Shown here one piece after another: positions 39,109 to 46,978 of a stretch of DNA of 64,000 bases. A program made the translations under genes and the position numbers. The first letter of the stretch is position 1. Each line of letters starts with the position of its first letter. The stretch spans positions 310,001-374,000 of the forward strand of contig NZ_CP162023.1 of assembly GCF_041320275.1 (NCBI RefSeq), given 5' to 3'. The notes below the pieces were generated by a model. That model did no database searches. It had not been told where the DNA came from and saw nothing but the letters and a program-made list of their open reading frames with translations. The stretch comes from Mumia sp. Pv4-285 (GTDB lineage: Bacteria; Actinomycetota; Actinomycetes; Propionibacteriales; Nocardioidaceae).

Positions 39109-39462
39109 GTGACCGCGTATCCCGGTTGGCAGATCATCCACGAGGCCACCACCAAGGGCCCTTCGTCCATGCGGCGCATCGTGATCTTCAGCCATCGTGG
39201 CGGGGCGCGCCTGCGGCTGACGAGCGACTACCGCGGCGACGTCGCGACGACCGTAGCCGAGGCCTGGTCCTCGATCGGCTGGGTCGAGGCCCACCGCAAC
39301 GTCGACAACCAGCTCTTCCGCAGCAGCACGCCCAACGAGGCGGCTCTCGTCGACACGCTCGACCGGCTCCTCATCGAGGTGTTCCGGCTCGCGAGCCAGA
39401 TCGTGGTCGGGCCCTCGCCGACGACCGCGACGACGTCGGCGTTCAGCGAGATGATGCGCTGA
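39109..39462 (+). CDS. Conserved-looking hypothetical protein
   Basis: 117-residue soluble protein I do not recognise. It has the third-position GC bias of a real gene, begins MTAYPGWQIIHEATTKG, contains RRIVIFSHRGGARLRLTSD (strand-rich), then a helical half with SIGWVEAHRNVDNQLFRSST. There is no signal peptide, cysteine cluster or known motif. A purine-rich stretch GAAGAAGAGAG precedes the GTG. It shares the Crp-site-bearing region with acs, so it may be cAMP-controlled. It is convergent with bioQ. Confidence 0.7.
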   Translation: MTAYPGWQIIHEATTKGPSSMRRIVIFSHRGGARLRLTSDYRGDVATTVAEAWSSIGWVEAHRNVDNQLFRSSTPNEAALVDTLDRLLIEVFRLASQIVVGPSPTTATTSAFSEMMR

Positions 39463-39483
39463 CGGCGGTCGTACGCCGTCGGC

Positions 39484-40044
39484 TCAGGCTCCGATCGGGG
39501 CCAGGGTCCGCAGTCCGGACAGGATGAGGCCGAGCCCGAGGTCGAAGGACTCCGCAGACCCGATCGAGTCGTCGGGCTCGATCGCACCCGTCGCGCTCGC
39601 CTGCTCGTGCATCTGACGCGCTGAGGCGTGCCCGAGGACGAAGAGCATGATCGTCCTCGCACCGGAGACCGCGACGTCCTCGTCGAACCCCGCGAGAGCT
39701 GCGCTGAGCCGCTGCTCGGGTGCAGCCGCGCCGAGTCCGAAGGCGGACGCCGTGGCGACGACCTCGGCACCGTCGCGCACGGCGAGCATCGCCGTACGGA
39801 ACTCGTCGCAGAGCGCCGCGACGCGCTTGTCCCACGGCCCGGTCGGCTCGTCTCGCCGTCCGCGCGCGAGGATCTCGTCGGCCATGAGGGCGAGGAGGGT
39901 CTGCTTGTTCGGGACGTGGTGGTAGAGCGCGCTCGGCTGTACCTCGAGCTCTGCGGCGACCCGGCGCATCGACAGGAACTCGAGCCCGTGGGTGTCGAGC
40001 ACCCGGAGTGCACCGTCGACGACGTCGTGGAGGCGGTTGGCCAT
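39484..40044 (-). CDS. bioQ: TetR-type biotin regulator (BioQ)
   Basis: 186-residue repressor with an N-terminal TetR HTH (about 8-55: GLEFLSMRRVAAELEVQPSA, then LYHHVPNK) and a TetR_C-like ligand domain. It is divergent from bioY, and the gap contains two TGAAC-N3-GTTCA palindromes, the dyad reported for BioQ in corynebacteria and mycobacteria. A TAGGAT -10 ends six bases before the ATG (leaderless). It probably represses both directions when biotin is sufficient; how biotin status reaches BioQ is not visible. No birA or bio synthesis gene is in the window. Confidence 0.88.
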   Translation of the reverse strand: MANRLHDVVDGALRVLDTHGLEFLSMRRVAAELEVQPSALYHHVPNKQTLLALMADEILARGRRDEPTGPWDKRVAALCDEFRTAMLAVRDGAEVVATASAFGLGAAAPEQRLSAALAGFDEDVAVSGARTIMLFVLGHASARQMHEQASATGAIEPDDSIGSAESFDLGLGLILSGLRTLAPIGA

Positions 40045-40050
40045 GCGTGC

Positions 40051-40079
40051 ATCCTATCGGCTAGCCTGAACGCCGTTCA
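40051..40079 (-). promoter_or_regulatory. bioQ promoter (TGAACG - 17 bp - TAGGAT), leaderless
   Basis: On the minus strand TGAACG (40074-40079) and TAGGAT (40051-40056) are 17 bp apart; the -10 ends six bases before ATG 40044. The -35 lies inside the first BioQ dyad, allowing autorepression. Confidence 0.65.
40062..40067 (+). promoter_or_regulatory. Candidate bioY -10 (TAGCCT)
   Basis: TAnnnT hexamer directly abutting the tandem operators; initiation near 40074 would be blocked by bound BioQ. Confidence 0.45.
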
Positions 40080-40095
40080 GGTGAACACCGTTCAG
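40066..40095. promoter_or_regulatory. Tandem BioQ operators
   Basis: Two consecutive dyads, CTGAACGCCGTTCAG (40066-40080) and GTGAACACCGTTCAG (40081-40095), with TGAAC-N3-GTTCA cores whose centres are 15 bp apart. They overlap the bioQ -35, the bioY transcript start and the CAGGAG ribosome site of bioY. Confidence 0.85.
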
Positions 40096-40104
40096 GAGAC
40101 GATC

Positions 40105-40731
40105 ATGACGCTCGACGCGCAACCCGACGCCCAGCCTGCCGCGACGCCGGCGGATCCCGCCACGAAGCGGCGCGGGTTCTCCACCACCGACCTCGCCCTC
40201 ATCGCCGCCTTCGCCGCACTCATCTCGGCCTGTGCCTACCTCGGCGCGATCCCCGTCGGCTCCGCCGGCGTCCCGATCACCCTGCAGACCTTCGCGGTGA
40301 TGCTCACCGGGTGTCTGCTCGGCCCGTCCCGCGGGTTCGCGGCGGTCTCCCTCTACCTCGCGCTGGGCGCGATCGGCCTCCCGGTCTTCGCCGAGCACTC
40401 GTCCGGGCTCGGCGCGTTCACCAGCGTGAGCGCCGGCTACCTGATCAGCTTCCCGTTCGCTGCGGCGCTCGGCGGGTTCCTGGTGAAGTACGTCGCCGGC
40501 CCCACCCGCAAGACCCGCGCCGCGTGGGTGTTCGCCTGCTCGATCACGGCGAGCATCCTGGTCATCCACCCGATGGGCATCATCGGCATGGCGCTGCACC
40601 AGGACGTCTCGCTCTGGACCGCCGCGAGCTGGGACGTGCCGTTCTGGGCCGGCGACCTGCTCAAGACCGCGTTCGTCGCCATCATCGCGGCCGAGGTGCA
40701 CCGCGCCTTCCCGAAGCTCCTTCACCCCTGA
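40105..40731 (+). CDS. bioY: Biotin transporter substrate-binding (S) component BioY
   Basis: 208-residue membrane protein binding biotin for ECF-type uptake. A Pro/Ala-rich N-terminus of about 25 residues is followed by six membrane spans. BioY hallmarks include GVPITLQTFAVMLTGCLLGP and the loop LGAIGLPVFAEHSSGLGAF, with GYLISFPFAA following. CAGGAG lies 7-8 bases before ATG 40105 and overlaps the operator. It is followed by bioM and bioN in one operon, so this is a dedicated BioMNY system. BioQ control is very likely. Confidence 0.96.
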   Translation: MTLDAQPDAQPAATPADPATKRRGFSTTDLALIAAFAALISACAYLGAIPVGSAGVPITLQTFAVMLTGCLLGPSRGFAAVSLYLALGAIGLPVFAEHSSGLGAFTSVSAGYLISFPFAAALGGFLVKYVAGPTRKTRAAWVFACSITASILVIHPMGIIGMALHQDVSLWTAASWDVPFWAGDLLKTAFVAIIAAEVHRAFPKLLHP

Positions 40732-40737
40732 CCCACC

Positions 40738-41529
40738 GTGCCCACCCTCACCTTCGACGCCGCCGGCGTCACCGTCGACACCCCGCACGGCCCCAAGGTC
40801 GTGCTCGAGCCCACCACGCTCGAGCTGACCGAGCGCAGGGTCGCCGTGGTCGGCGCGAACGGCTCCGGCAAGTCGACGCTGGCCCGCCTCGTCAACGGTC
40901 TCGTGACCGCCACGACGGGGCGGGTCCTCGTGGACGGCGTCGACGTCTCCAAGGATCCGTCCCGCGTACGCCGCCGAGTCGGCTTCGTCTTCACCGACCC
41001 CGCAGCCCAGGTGGTGATGCCGACCTGCGTCGAGGACGTCGAGCTCTCGTTGCGTCGGCACGTCAAGGGCGCGTCAGCGCGACGCGCACGGGCGATCGAG
41101 GTGCTGGCCGGGTTCGGACTCACCGACCTCGCCGACACCAGCGTCCACGCGCTGTCGGGCGGGCAGCGCCAGATGCTCGCCCTCGCCGGAGTGCTGGCGG
41201 TGGAGCCGGCCGTCGTCGTCGCCGACGAGCCCACGACGCTGCTCGACCTCGCCAACACCCACCTGGTCGGTGACGTCCTTCTCGGGCTCGACCAGCAGCT
41301 CCTGCTCGTGACCCACGACCTGGAGCTCGCGCGGCGGTGCGACCGCGTCCTGGTGATCGAGGACGGTCGCGTCCGCTACGACGGCGCGCCGGCGGCCGCG
41401 GTCGACGACTACGTGGCGTCCGTCGCCCCACGATTTGACGCCCCTTCCACCGGATCGCCCGGGCAAACCGGTGCGGAAGGCGTCAAATCGTGGGGCGAGG
41501 AGCTCCATCGGGCGGCGCGTCGACCGTGA
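40738..41529 (+). CDS. bioM: Biotin ECF transporter ATPase BioM
   Basis: 263-residue ABC ATPase energising BioY/BioN. Walker A GANGSGKST (about 40-48), signature LSGGQRQ (about 140-146), Walker B AVVVADEPTT (about 158-167) and switch histidine VTHD. The usual BioM ends near residue 230; here the last 30 or so residues (from RFDAPSTGSPGQTG on) are encoded by an imperfect 74-base inverted repeat, so the tail looks like a later insertion tolerated at the 3' end. GTG start six bases after the bioY stop; it overlaps bioN by GTGA. Confidence 0.93.
   Translation: MPTLTFDAAGVTVDTPHGPKVVLEPTTLELTERRVAVVGANGSGKSTLARLVNGLVTATTGRVLVDGVDVSKDPSRVRRRVGFVFTDPAAQVVMPTCVEDVELSLRRHVKGASARRARAIEVLAGFGLTDLADTSVHALSGGQRQMLALAGVLAVEPAVVVADEPTTLLDLANTHLVGDVLLGLDQQLLLVTHDLELARRCDRVLVIEDGRVRYDGAPAAAVDDYVASVAPRFDAPSTGSPGQTGAEGVKSWGEELHRAARRP
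41424..41497. repeat. Inverted-repeat element inside the 3' end of bioM
   Basis: Outer arms of 19 bases at 41424-41442 and 41479-41497 are exact reverse complements (containing CACGATTTGACGCC), with further pairing inside (TTCC/GGAA and CCGG/CCGG) and a loop near GATCGCCCGGGCAAA. It reads in frame as part of BioM. AT-rich ATTTGA words contrast with the flanking GC-rich coding DNA. It resembles a REP- or MITE-like palindromic unit. Confidence 0.75.
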
Positions 41530-42140
41530 GCACGCCCCAGCTCGTCGGCAGCTATCAGCCCGGGGACTCGGTGGTCCACCGGCTCCCCGTCGGCGTGAAG
41601 GTCAGCGCCCTCGCGGTGTTCAGCATCAGCGTGGTCGCGGTCCGGAGCATGCCGGCGTCCTGGGTGTTCCTCGCCCTCGCCCTCGTCGCGGCGCTGCTCG
41701 CGCGCGTCTCGGTCGGCGCCCTCCTCCGCGCCGCACGCGGGGTGCTCATCGTCGCGGTCGTCGTGGCCGCGTTCCAGTGGTGGCTGAAGGGCCCCGACCG
41801 GGCGATCGAGACGGTCGTGGACCTCCTCGCCCTGGCCCTCGTCGCCGTCGTGCTGACGGCGACGACCCCCGTCAACGCGATGCTCGACGCGATGATCCGC
41901 TGGAGCACCCCGTTCAGGCGACTCGGTGCAGACCCGGAGCGCTTCGCGCTGACGGTCGGCCTCGCCGTGCAGGCCATCCCGGGGACGATCGCGATCGCCG
42001 TCGAGACCCGCGACGCAGCACGGGCACGCGGCCTCGAGCGCCGCCCACGGGCGTACCTCTCACCGTTCGTGATCCGTGTCGTCGCGCGCGCCCAGGAGAC
42101 TGGCGACGCCCTCGCGGCGCGCGGCCTCGGTGACGACTGA
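41526..42140 (+). CDS. bioN: Biotin ECF transporter transmembrane (T) component BioN
   Basis: 204-residue membrane protein coupling BioM to BioY. About four to five spans (about 27-62, 72-92, 100-120), then the CbiQ-family cytoplasmic coupling helices with the Ala-Arg-Gly signatures ARARGLERRP and ALAARGLG near residues 161 and 198. GTG 41526 overlaps the bioM stop, so the three genes are coupled. The frame upstream of this start lies in the bioM repeat and is not used. It is convergent with guaB1, only two bases apart. Confidence 0.94.
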   Translation: MSTPQLVGSYQPGDSVVHRLPVGVKVSALAVFSISVVAVRSMPASWVFLALALVAALLARVSVGALLRAARGVLIVAVVVAAFQWWLKGPDRAIETVVDLLALALVAVVLTATTPVNAMLDAMIRWSTPFRRLGADPERFALTVGLAVQAIPGTIAIAVETRDAARARGLERRPRAYLSPFVIRVVARAQETGDALAARGLGDD

Positions 42141-42142
42141 GG

Positions 42143-43612
<1,470 letters not shown>

Positions 43613-43691
43613 CTGATCGGCGGCGACGACGGATCCGTACGAGCGCGCTCGGCGATCGCGACCTGTCCGACCCCCGTGGCACGGTGGGGAC

Positions 43692-44066
43692 ATGCCTGGT
43701 CACCAGCACCTCGTCCCGCGGTCCGTCGACTACGTCGAGATCGCCGTCACCGACCTGCCGGCCGCTTCCGCGTTCTACCGTGACGCGTTCGGGTGGGAGA
43801 TCGTCCCGTACGGCGACGACTACGCCGGCTTCCGCACGCCTGCGGAGTCGGGGAGCGAGGAGGCGGGCGGGTTGCGTCGTGCCGACGAGGTGACGCGGGG
43901 CAGCACCCTGGTCCTGCTGTACGCCGACGATCTCGAGGCGTGCGCTGCCGCGGTCGTCGAGGCGGGCGGTCAGGTGGTCGAAGGCCCGTACGCCTTCCCC
44001 GGCGGTCGCCGGTTCCACTTCCTCGACCCGAGCGGCAACGAGCTCGGAGCCTGGTCGCAGGCCTGA
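43692..44066 (+). CDS. VOC-family protein
   Basis: 124-residue glyoxalase-like protein. The first module is VDYVEIAVTDLPAASAFYRDAFGWEI and the second LVLLYADDLEACAAAVVEAG, closing with GRRFHFLDPSGNELGAWS. The pattern matches the YdcJ/antibiotic-resistance-type single-domain VOC proteins that act as dimers. The E at GNELG is the usual metal ligand. The substrate is unknown. CACGGT lies six bases before the ATG, possibly a weak leaderless -10. It is convergent with the DUF402 gene. Confidence 0.85.
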   Translation: MPGHQHLVPRSVDYVEIAVTDLPAASAFYRDAFGWEIVPYGDDYAGFRTPAESGSEEAGGLRRADEVTRGSTLVLLYADDLEACAAAVVEAGGQVVEGPYAFPGGRRFHFLDPSGNELGAWSQA

Positions 44067-44087
44067 GGCACGTCACGCGACCGCGCT

Positions 44088-44651
44088 CTAGGCGTACGCC
44101 CGCTTCGCCCTGCGCAGCCGCTGCCAACCGATCGCGCCGAACGGTTCGGTGCCCTCGCGGATCGCGGTGGTGACGTCGACGGCCGACTGCTCCGCCATCT
44201 CCACCAGCGCGTCCGGGTAGCCGTAGGCAGCACGGTGCTCGGCGAGCTCGTCCTCGTCGAGCAGCTCGACCGTGCCGTCGATCGTCAGCACGACGTCGAG
44301 GTCGAGGTCGAGCATCGTCACGAGGTCGGGACGCTCCCAGACGGCGGGGGTCGTCATGTCGACATAGAGACGCCAGCGGAGGCGGCCGGACGGCGCGTCC
44401 TCGACGGCGTGGAACGTCGCGACGTACGGCGCGGTGTGCGGGATCAGGGTGATGCTCGCGACCCTCGTCCGGACGTCGCGCCCGGGGCGCACCATCCGTG
44501 AGCCCGCCGGCATGAACAACCACGCGCCGTGCTCGTCGCCGCCGACGAAGGTCGTGTCGAACTCCCAGTGCGGGTGGCCGCCGTACTTGGTGGTCTCCTG
44601 GCGGACCGGGGTGCCGTCAGCAGGCCAGTCGGGCTGCTGCGGGGGTGCCAC
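44088..44651 (-). CDS. DUF402 protein
   Basis: 187-residue protein with the DUF402 beta-barrel (WRLYVDMTTPAVWERPDLVT, then LDLDLDVVLTIDGTVELLDE), a fold found in nucleoside-phosphate phosphatases and FomD-like proteins that use Asp/Glu and two metals. The conserved acidic set around DLDLDVVL is present. Cytoplasmic; substrate unknown. The GTG lies six bases after the clgR stop, so it is the second gene of a two-gene operon with that regulator. Confidence 0.82.
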   Translation of the reverse strand: MAPPQQPDWPADGTPVRQETTKYGGHPHWEFDTTFVGGDEHGAWLFMPAGSRMVRPGRDVRTRVASITLIPHTAPYVATFHAVEDAPSGRLRWRLYVDMTTPAVWERPDLVTMLDLDLDVVLTIDGTVELLDEDELAEHRAAYGYPDALVEMAEQSAVDVTTAIREGTEPFGAIGWQRLRRAKRAYA

Positions 44652-44657
44652 GACCGG

Positions 44658-44993
44658 TCAGGCGGCCATCGCGACCGGGCAGGGCGGGGCACCGGCAGCG
44701 CGGATCGGGGCGCGACCCTCGTGGAGGGCATAGCTGCGAGCCACCGACGCGACGAGATCGAGCATCGTGATGCCCAGCGCGGAGCACACCGCGGCGATGA
44801 TCTCCGACGAGGCTTCCTTCTGTCCGCGCTCGACCTCGGAGAGGTACGCGAGCGACACCTGCGACGACTTGGCGACGTCGCGCAGGGTCCGACCACGGGC
44901 ACGGCGTTCGTCACGCAGCGCGTCACCCAGCGCCTGGCGAAGCAGCGGGGCGGGCTCCGGTGCGGGCGGGACGGGCGCGAGCGACGTGGTCAC
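44658..44993 (-). CDS. clgR: ClgR-type XRE regulator
   Basis: 111-residue activator with an N-terminal HTH (about 22-80). The segment RGRTLRDVAKSSQVSLAYLS followed by EVERGQKEASSEI is the ClgR/PopR signature. ClgR activates clpP, clpC and lon-type protease genes in actinobacteria and is itself degraded by ClpP, for which the Ala-Ala C-terminus (VAMAA) would serve as recognition. A TAGCGT -10 ends six bases before the GTG (leaderless), and a ClgR-like box lies about 58 bases upstream, suggesting autoactivation. Confidence 0.9.
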   Translation of the reverse strand: MTTSLAPVPPAPEPAPLLRQALGDALRDERRARGRTLRDVAKSSQVSLAYLSEVERGQKEASSEIIAAVCSALGITMLDLVASVARSYALHEGRAPIRAAGAPPCPVAMAA

Positions 44994-44999
44994 TCCTTC

Positions 45000-45005
45000 A
45001 CGCTA
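45000..45005 (-). promoter_or_regulatory. -10 element TAGCGT of clgR, leaderless spacing
   Basis: TAGCGT then GAAGGA then the GTG. The purine run is spaced too tightly for a Shine-Dalgarno, fitting leaderless translation. Confidence 0.6.
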
Positions 45006-45044
45006 GGCCGGTGACCCAAGCCGGCGCTATCCGGAATCGCCCTC

Positions 45045-45058
45045 GTTCGCTCTCAGCG
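45045..45058. promoter_or_regulatory. ClgR-like box upstream of clgR
   Basis: GTTCGCTCTCAGCG fits the corynebacterial core CGCYNANRGCG with one mismatch and the Streptomyces GTTCGC...GCG form. Centred about 58 bases upstream of the predicted clgR transcript start. Confidence 0.55.
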
Positions 45059-45106
45059 GACGACGCGAGGGTCGCCGACGGGCACGGATACGTCAGCACA
45101 GAGGCG

Positions 45107-45898
45107 TCAGCCCAGGTCGACGTGGAACTCGCGCCCGGGGGCGTCCGGGCCGTTGAGGGCGTCCTTGTGGACCACCGACCGGAAGCATCGCGTGGCGTAG
45201 CGCATCCGGAGGCCGTTGTGGCCGCTGGCGTGGCTGTCGTACAGCGCGCGGACCTGCTGGAGAATCGCGTCGCGCTCGCTCGGCGGCTTCGCGGCGATGG
45301 ACGAACGGGACGCGACCAGCTCGAGGAGCGAGTCGAGGTCGAGCTGCTGCCAGAAACCGAAGCTCGAGGACTCGGGGATGTCGAACAACCCCGACAGCGG
45401 CAGCGATCCGGCGATCTCCTCGAGGTCGTCGGGCTCGGCGTCGATGATCGACGTGAGCCGCCGGACCCAGGGCACGGACTCGTCGCGGGTGTTCCAGACG
45501 AGCGAGAGCCGACCGCCGGTGCGGAGGACACGGGCGACCTCCGGCAGGCAGCGGAGCGGGTCGAACCAGTGGAACGACTGTGCGGCGACGACGACGTCGA
45601 ACGCCCCCGCGTGGAACGGGAGCCGCTCGGCGACGCCCCGGACGACCGGGACCTCGAGGTTCTCGGCGAGCTGTTCGAGCATGTCGGAGGACCGGTCCAG
45701 GGCCACCACGTCGTGCCCCGAGCGCAGGAGCGCCTCTGTCATCTGCCCGGCGCCGGCGCCCAGCTCGAGCACGCGTACGGGGTCCTCACCGACCAGCCAG
45801 CGCACGGCCCGCTCGGGATAGGACGGTCGCGGGCTCGCGTTCGCGTACGGGCTCGTGCACGCGTCGAACACCGATGCACGCTCCGACGACCTGTCCAC
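45107..45898 (-). CDS. Class I SAM-dependent methyltransferase
   Basis: 263-residue methyltransferase with motif I VLELGAGAGQ (43-52), an acidic end of strand 2 VVALDRSSDM, and a post-I region FDVVVAAQSFHWFDP, the Methyltransf_11 pattern with the HWFD signature seen in trans-aconitate-like and sterol-like enzymes. The acceptor is unknown. GTG 45898 has no Shine-Dalgarno, but TAGCCT lies 7 bases upstream; the longer upstream frame would run through the divergent gene. It stands alone. Confidence 0.85.
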   Translation of the reverse strand: MDRSSERASVFDACTSPYANASPRPSYPERAVRWLVGEDPVRVLELGAGAGQMTEALLRSGHDVVALDRSSDMLEQLAENLEVPVVRGVAERLPFHAGAFDVVVAAQSFHWFDPLRCLPEVARVLRTGGRLSLVWNTRDESVPWVRRLTSIIDAEPDDLEEIAGSLPLSGLFDIPESSSFGFWQQLDLDSLLELVASRSSIAAKPPSERDAILQQVRALYDSHASGHNGLRMRYATRCFRSVVHKDALNGPDAPGREFHVDLG

Positions 45899-45905
45899 AG
45901 GGCCG

Positions 45906-45911
45906 AGGCTA
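45906..45911 (-). promoter_or_regulatory. -10 element TAGCCT of the methyltransferase, leaderless spacing
   Basis: Minus-strand TAGCCT followed by 7 bases and GTG 45898. Only 23 bp separate it from the divergent -10, so the two promoters overlap. Confidence 0.55.
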
Positions 45912-45934
45912 CCAACGGACCTCGCGGCCCCAGG

Positions 45935-45940
45935 TACTCT
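45935..45940 (+). promoter_or_regulatory. -10 element TACTCT of gene 45948, leaderless spacing
   Basis: TACTCT is followed by 7 bases and GTG 45948, with no convincing Shine-Dalgarno. Confidence 0.55.
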
Positions 45941-45947
45941 GCAGGGC

Positions 45948-46688
45948 GTGCCTGACCCGTTTTCCGCCCTGATCGACCTCGACGGCGTGCCCTCGGCGTT
46001 CGCCGCCACCCGCGACGGCATCGACTCGCTCCTCCGCGACCGCGGTCTGCGCCGCAGCACCCCCGAGATGACGGCCGACTCGCTCCTGCTCGGCGCGGCA
46101 GCCAGTGCGGCGATCGAGGGCGCGTCGTACGACCCTGACGGGCTCCGCCGCGGCGAGGCCGATCCCCTCGCGCTGGCCACGGCACGCATGACGACCGAGC
46201 TGCTCGGCCTCGTCCCGACGTGGAACCGAGCGCCCCTCCAGGCGATCGCGCGGCTGCACGCCCTCGTCGCACGGGGCAGCGTCACCGATGACGAGCTCGG
46301 TCGTCCGGTCTCACCCGAGGGAGCTCGCCGGCTCGGCACGCTCGCTCAGGCCGTGGTCGCGCCGACCCAGGCTCCCGGTCTACTCGTCGCCGCCGTGGTG
46401 CACGCGGAGATCGCGACCGCGAACGCGTTCGCGTCCGACAACGGCGTCGTCGCCCGCGCCGCCGAGCGGCTGGTGCTGGTCGCCAAGGGCGTCGACCCAG
46501 CGAGCCTGACCGTCCCGGAGGCGGGTCATCGGGCAGCGGGTGGTGGCTACGCGAAGCTTCTCGGAGAGTACGAGGCAGACGGGGTGAGCGGCGTGCACCG
46601 GTGGCTGCTCTACGCGGCGCAGGCGTACGCGGACGGAGCCGAGGCGGCGCCGGTCGAGCCGCCCAAGGGTCCACGCCGGCGCGGCTGA
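45948..46688 (+). CDS. Conserved actinobacterial protein (Rv3662c position)
   Basis: 246-residue soluble, mostly helical protein. The pattern of an Ala-rich N-terminal half with SAAIEGASYDPDGLRRG and AIARLHALVARG recalls the non-catalytic N-terminal helical region of Fic-type proteins, but no Fic motif (HPFxxGNG) is present. Relatives are sometimes labelled oxidoreductase without support. It lies next to the HAD gene and the Tad operon, as in other actinomycetes, so it is part of that ancient block. It is convergent with the HAD gene across a candidate non-coding RNA. Confidence 0.8.
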   Translation: MPDPFSALIDLDGVPSAFAATRDGIDSLLRDRGLRRSTPEMTADSLLLGAAASAAIEGASYDPDGLRRGEADPLALATARMTTELLGLVPTWNRAPLQAIARLHALVARGSVTDDELGRPVSPEGARRLGTLAQAVVAPTQAPGLLVAAVVHAEIATANAFASDNGVVARAAERLVLVAKGVDPASLTVPEAGHRAAGGGYAKLLGEYEADGVSGVHRWLLYAAQAYADGAEAAPVEPPKGPRRRG

Positions 46689-46689
46689 G

Positions 46690-46968
46690 AAGGGGCCCTC
46701 CGCACAAGGCAGACGCGCCACCTGCGAAAGATGACGCGTCCTCGGCTTGCCTTGCTCTCGGTTACCAAGCGTCCTGACTCCGTAGTACCACTTCGGGGCC
46801 TCGATGGGTTCTCCCGTAAGCGGAATCCCTCTAGGACGGGAAGGTCGCCGCGTGGGTACCAAGTATCTGGCTTGCCGCCTTCTTGTCTCCTTTGTACCTG
46901 CTTGGCCGTGCTTCGGCTACCCCTCGCAGATAACAATCTTCGGGCCGGGCACGCGCACGGCCCCCTGA
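46690..46968 (-). ncRNA. Candidate Ms1-type RNA polymerase-binding small RNA
   Basis: 290-base gap between two convergent genes with visibly lower G+C than its neighbours and no coding bias in any frame. On the minus strand AGGGGGCC near the 5' end can pair with GGGCCCCT near the 3' end. A nested 3' hairpin has CAAGGCA (46748-46754 on plus as TGCCTTG) pairing over 46705-46711, enclosing GACGCG/CGCGTC. As I recall, mycobacterial Ms1 (MTS2823) lies at this location, between Rv3661 and Rv3662c, on the Rv3661 strand. Identification is by position and structure; the exact ends are uncertain. Confidence 0.55.
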
Positions 46969-46978
46969 CGGGACGTGC

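Noticed and set aside
46380-46936. Small minus-strand open frames crossing the candidate Ms1 RNA
   Set aside because: No third-position GC bias within the gap, and the frames run into the antisense of gene 45948.
46689-46978. Group II intron fragment, tmRNA or RNase P RNA in the HAD/45948 gap
   Set aside because: No GUGYG intron start, no tmRNA tag or tRNA-like end and no RNase P core words were found; the position and paired ends fit Ms1 better.
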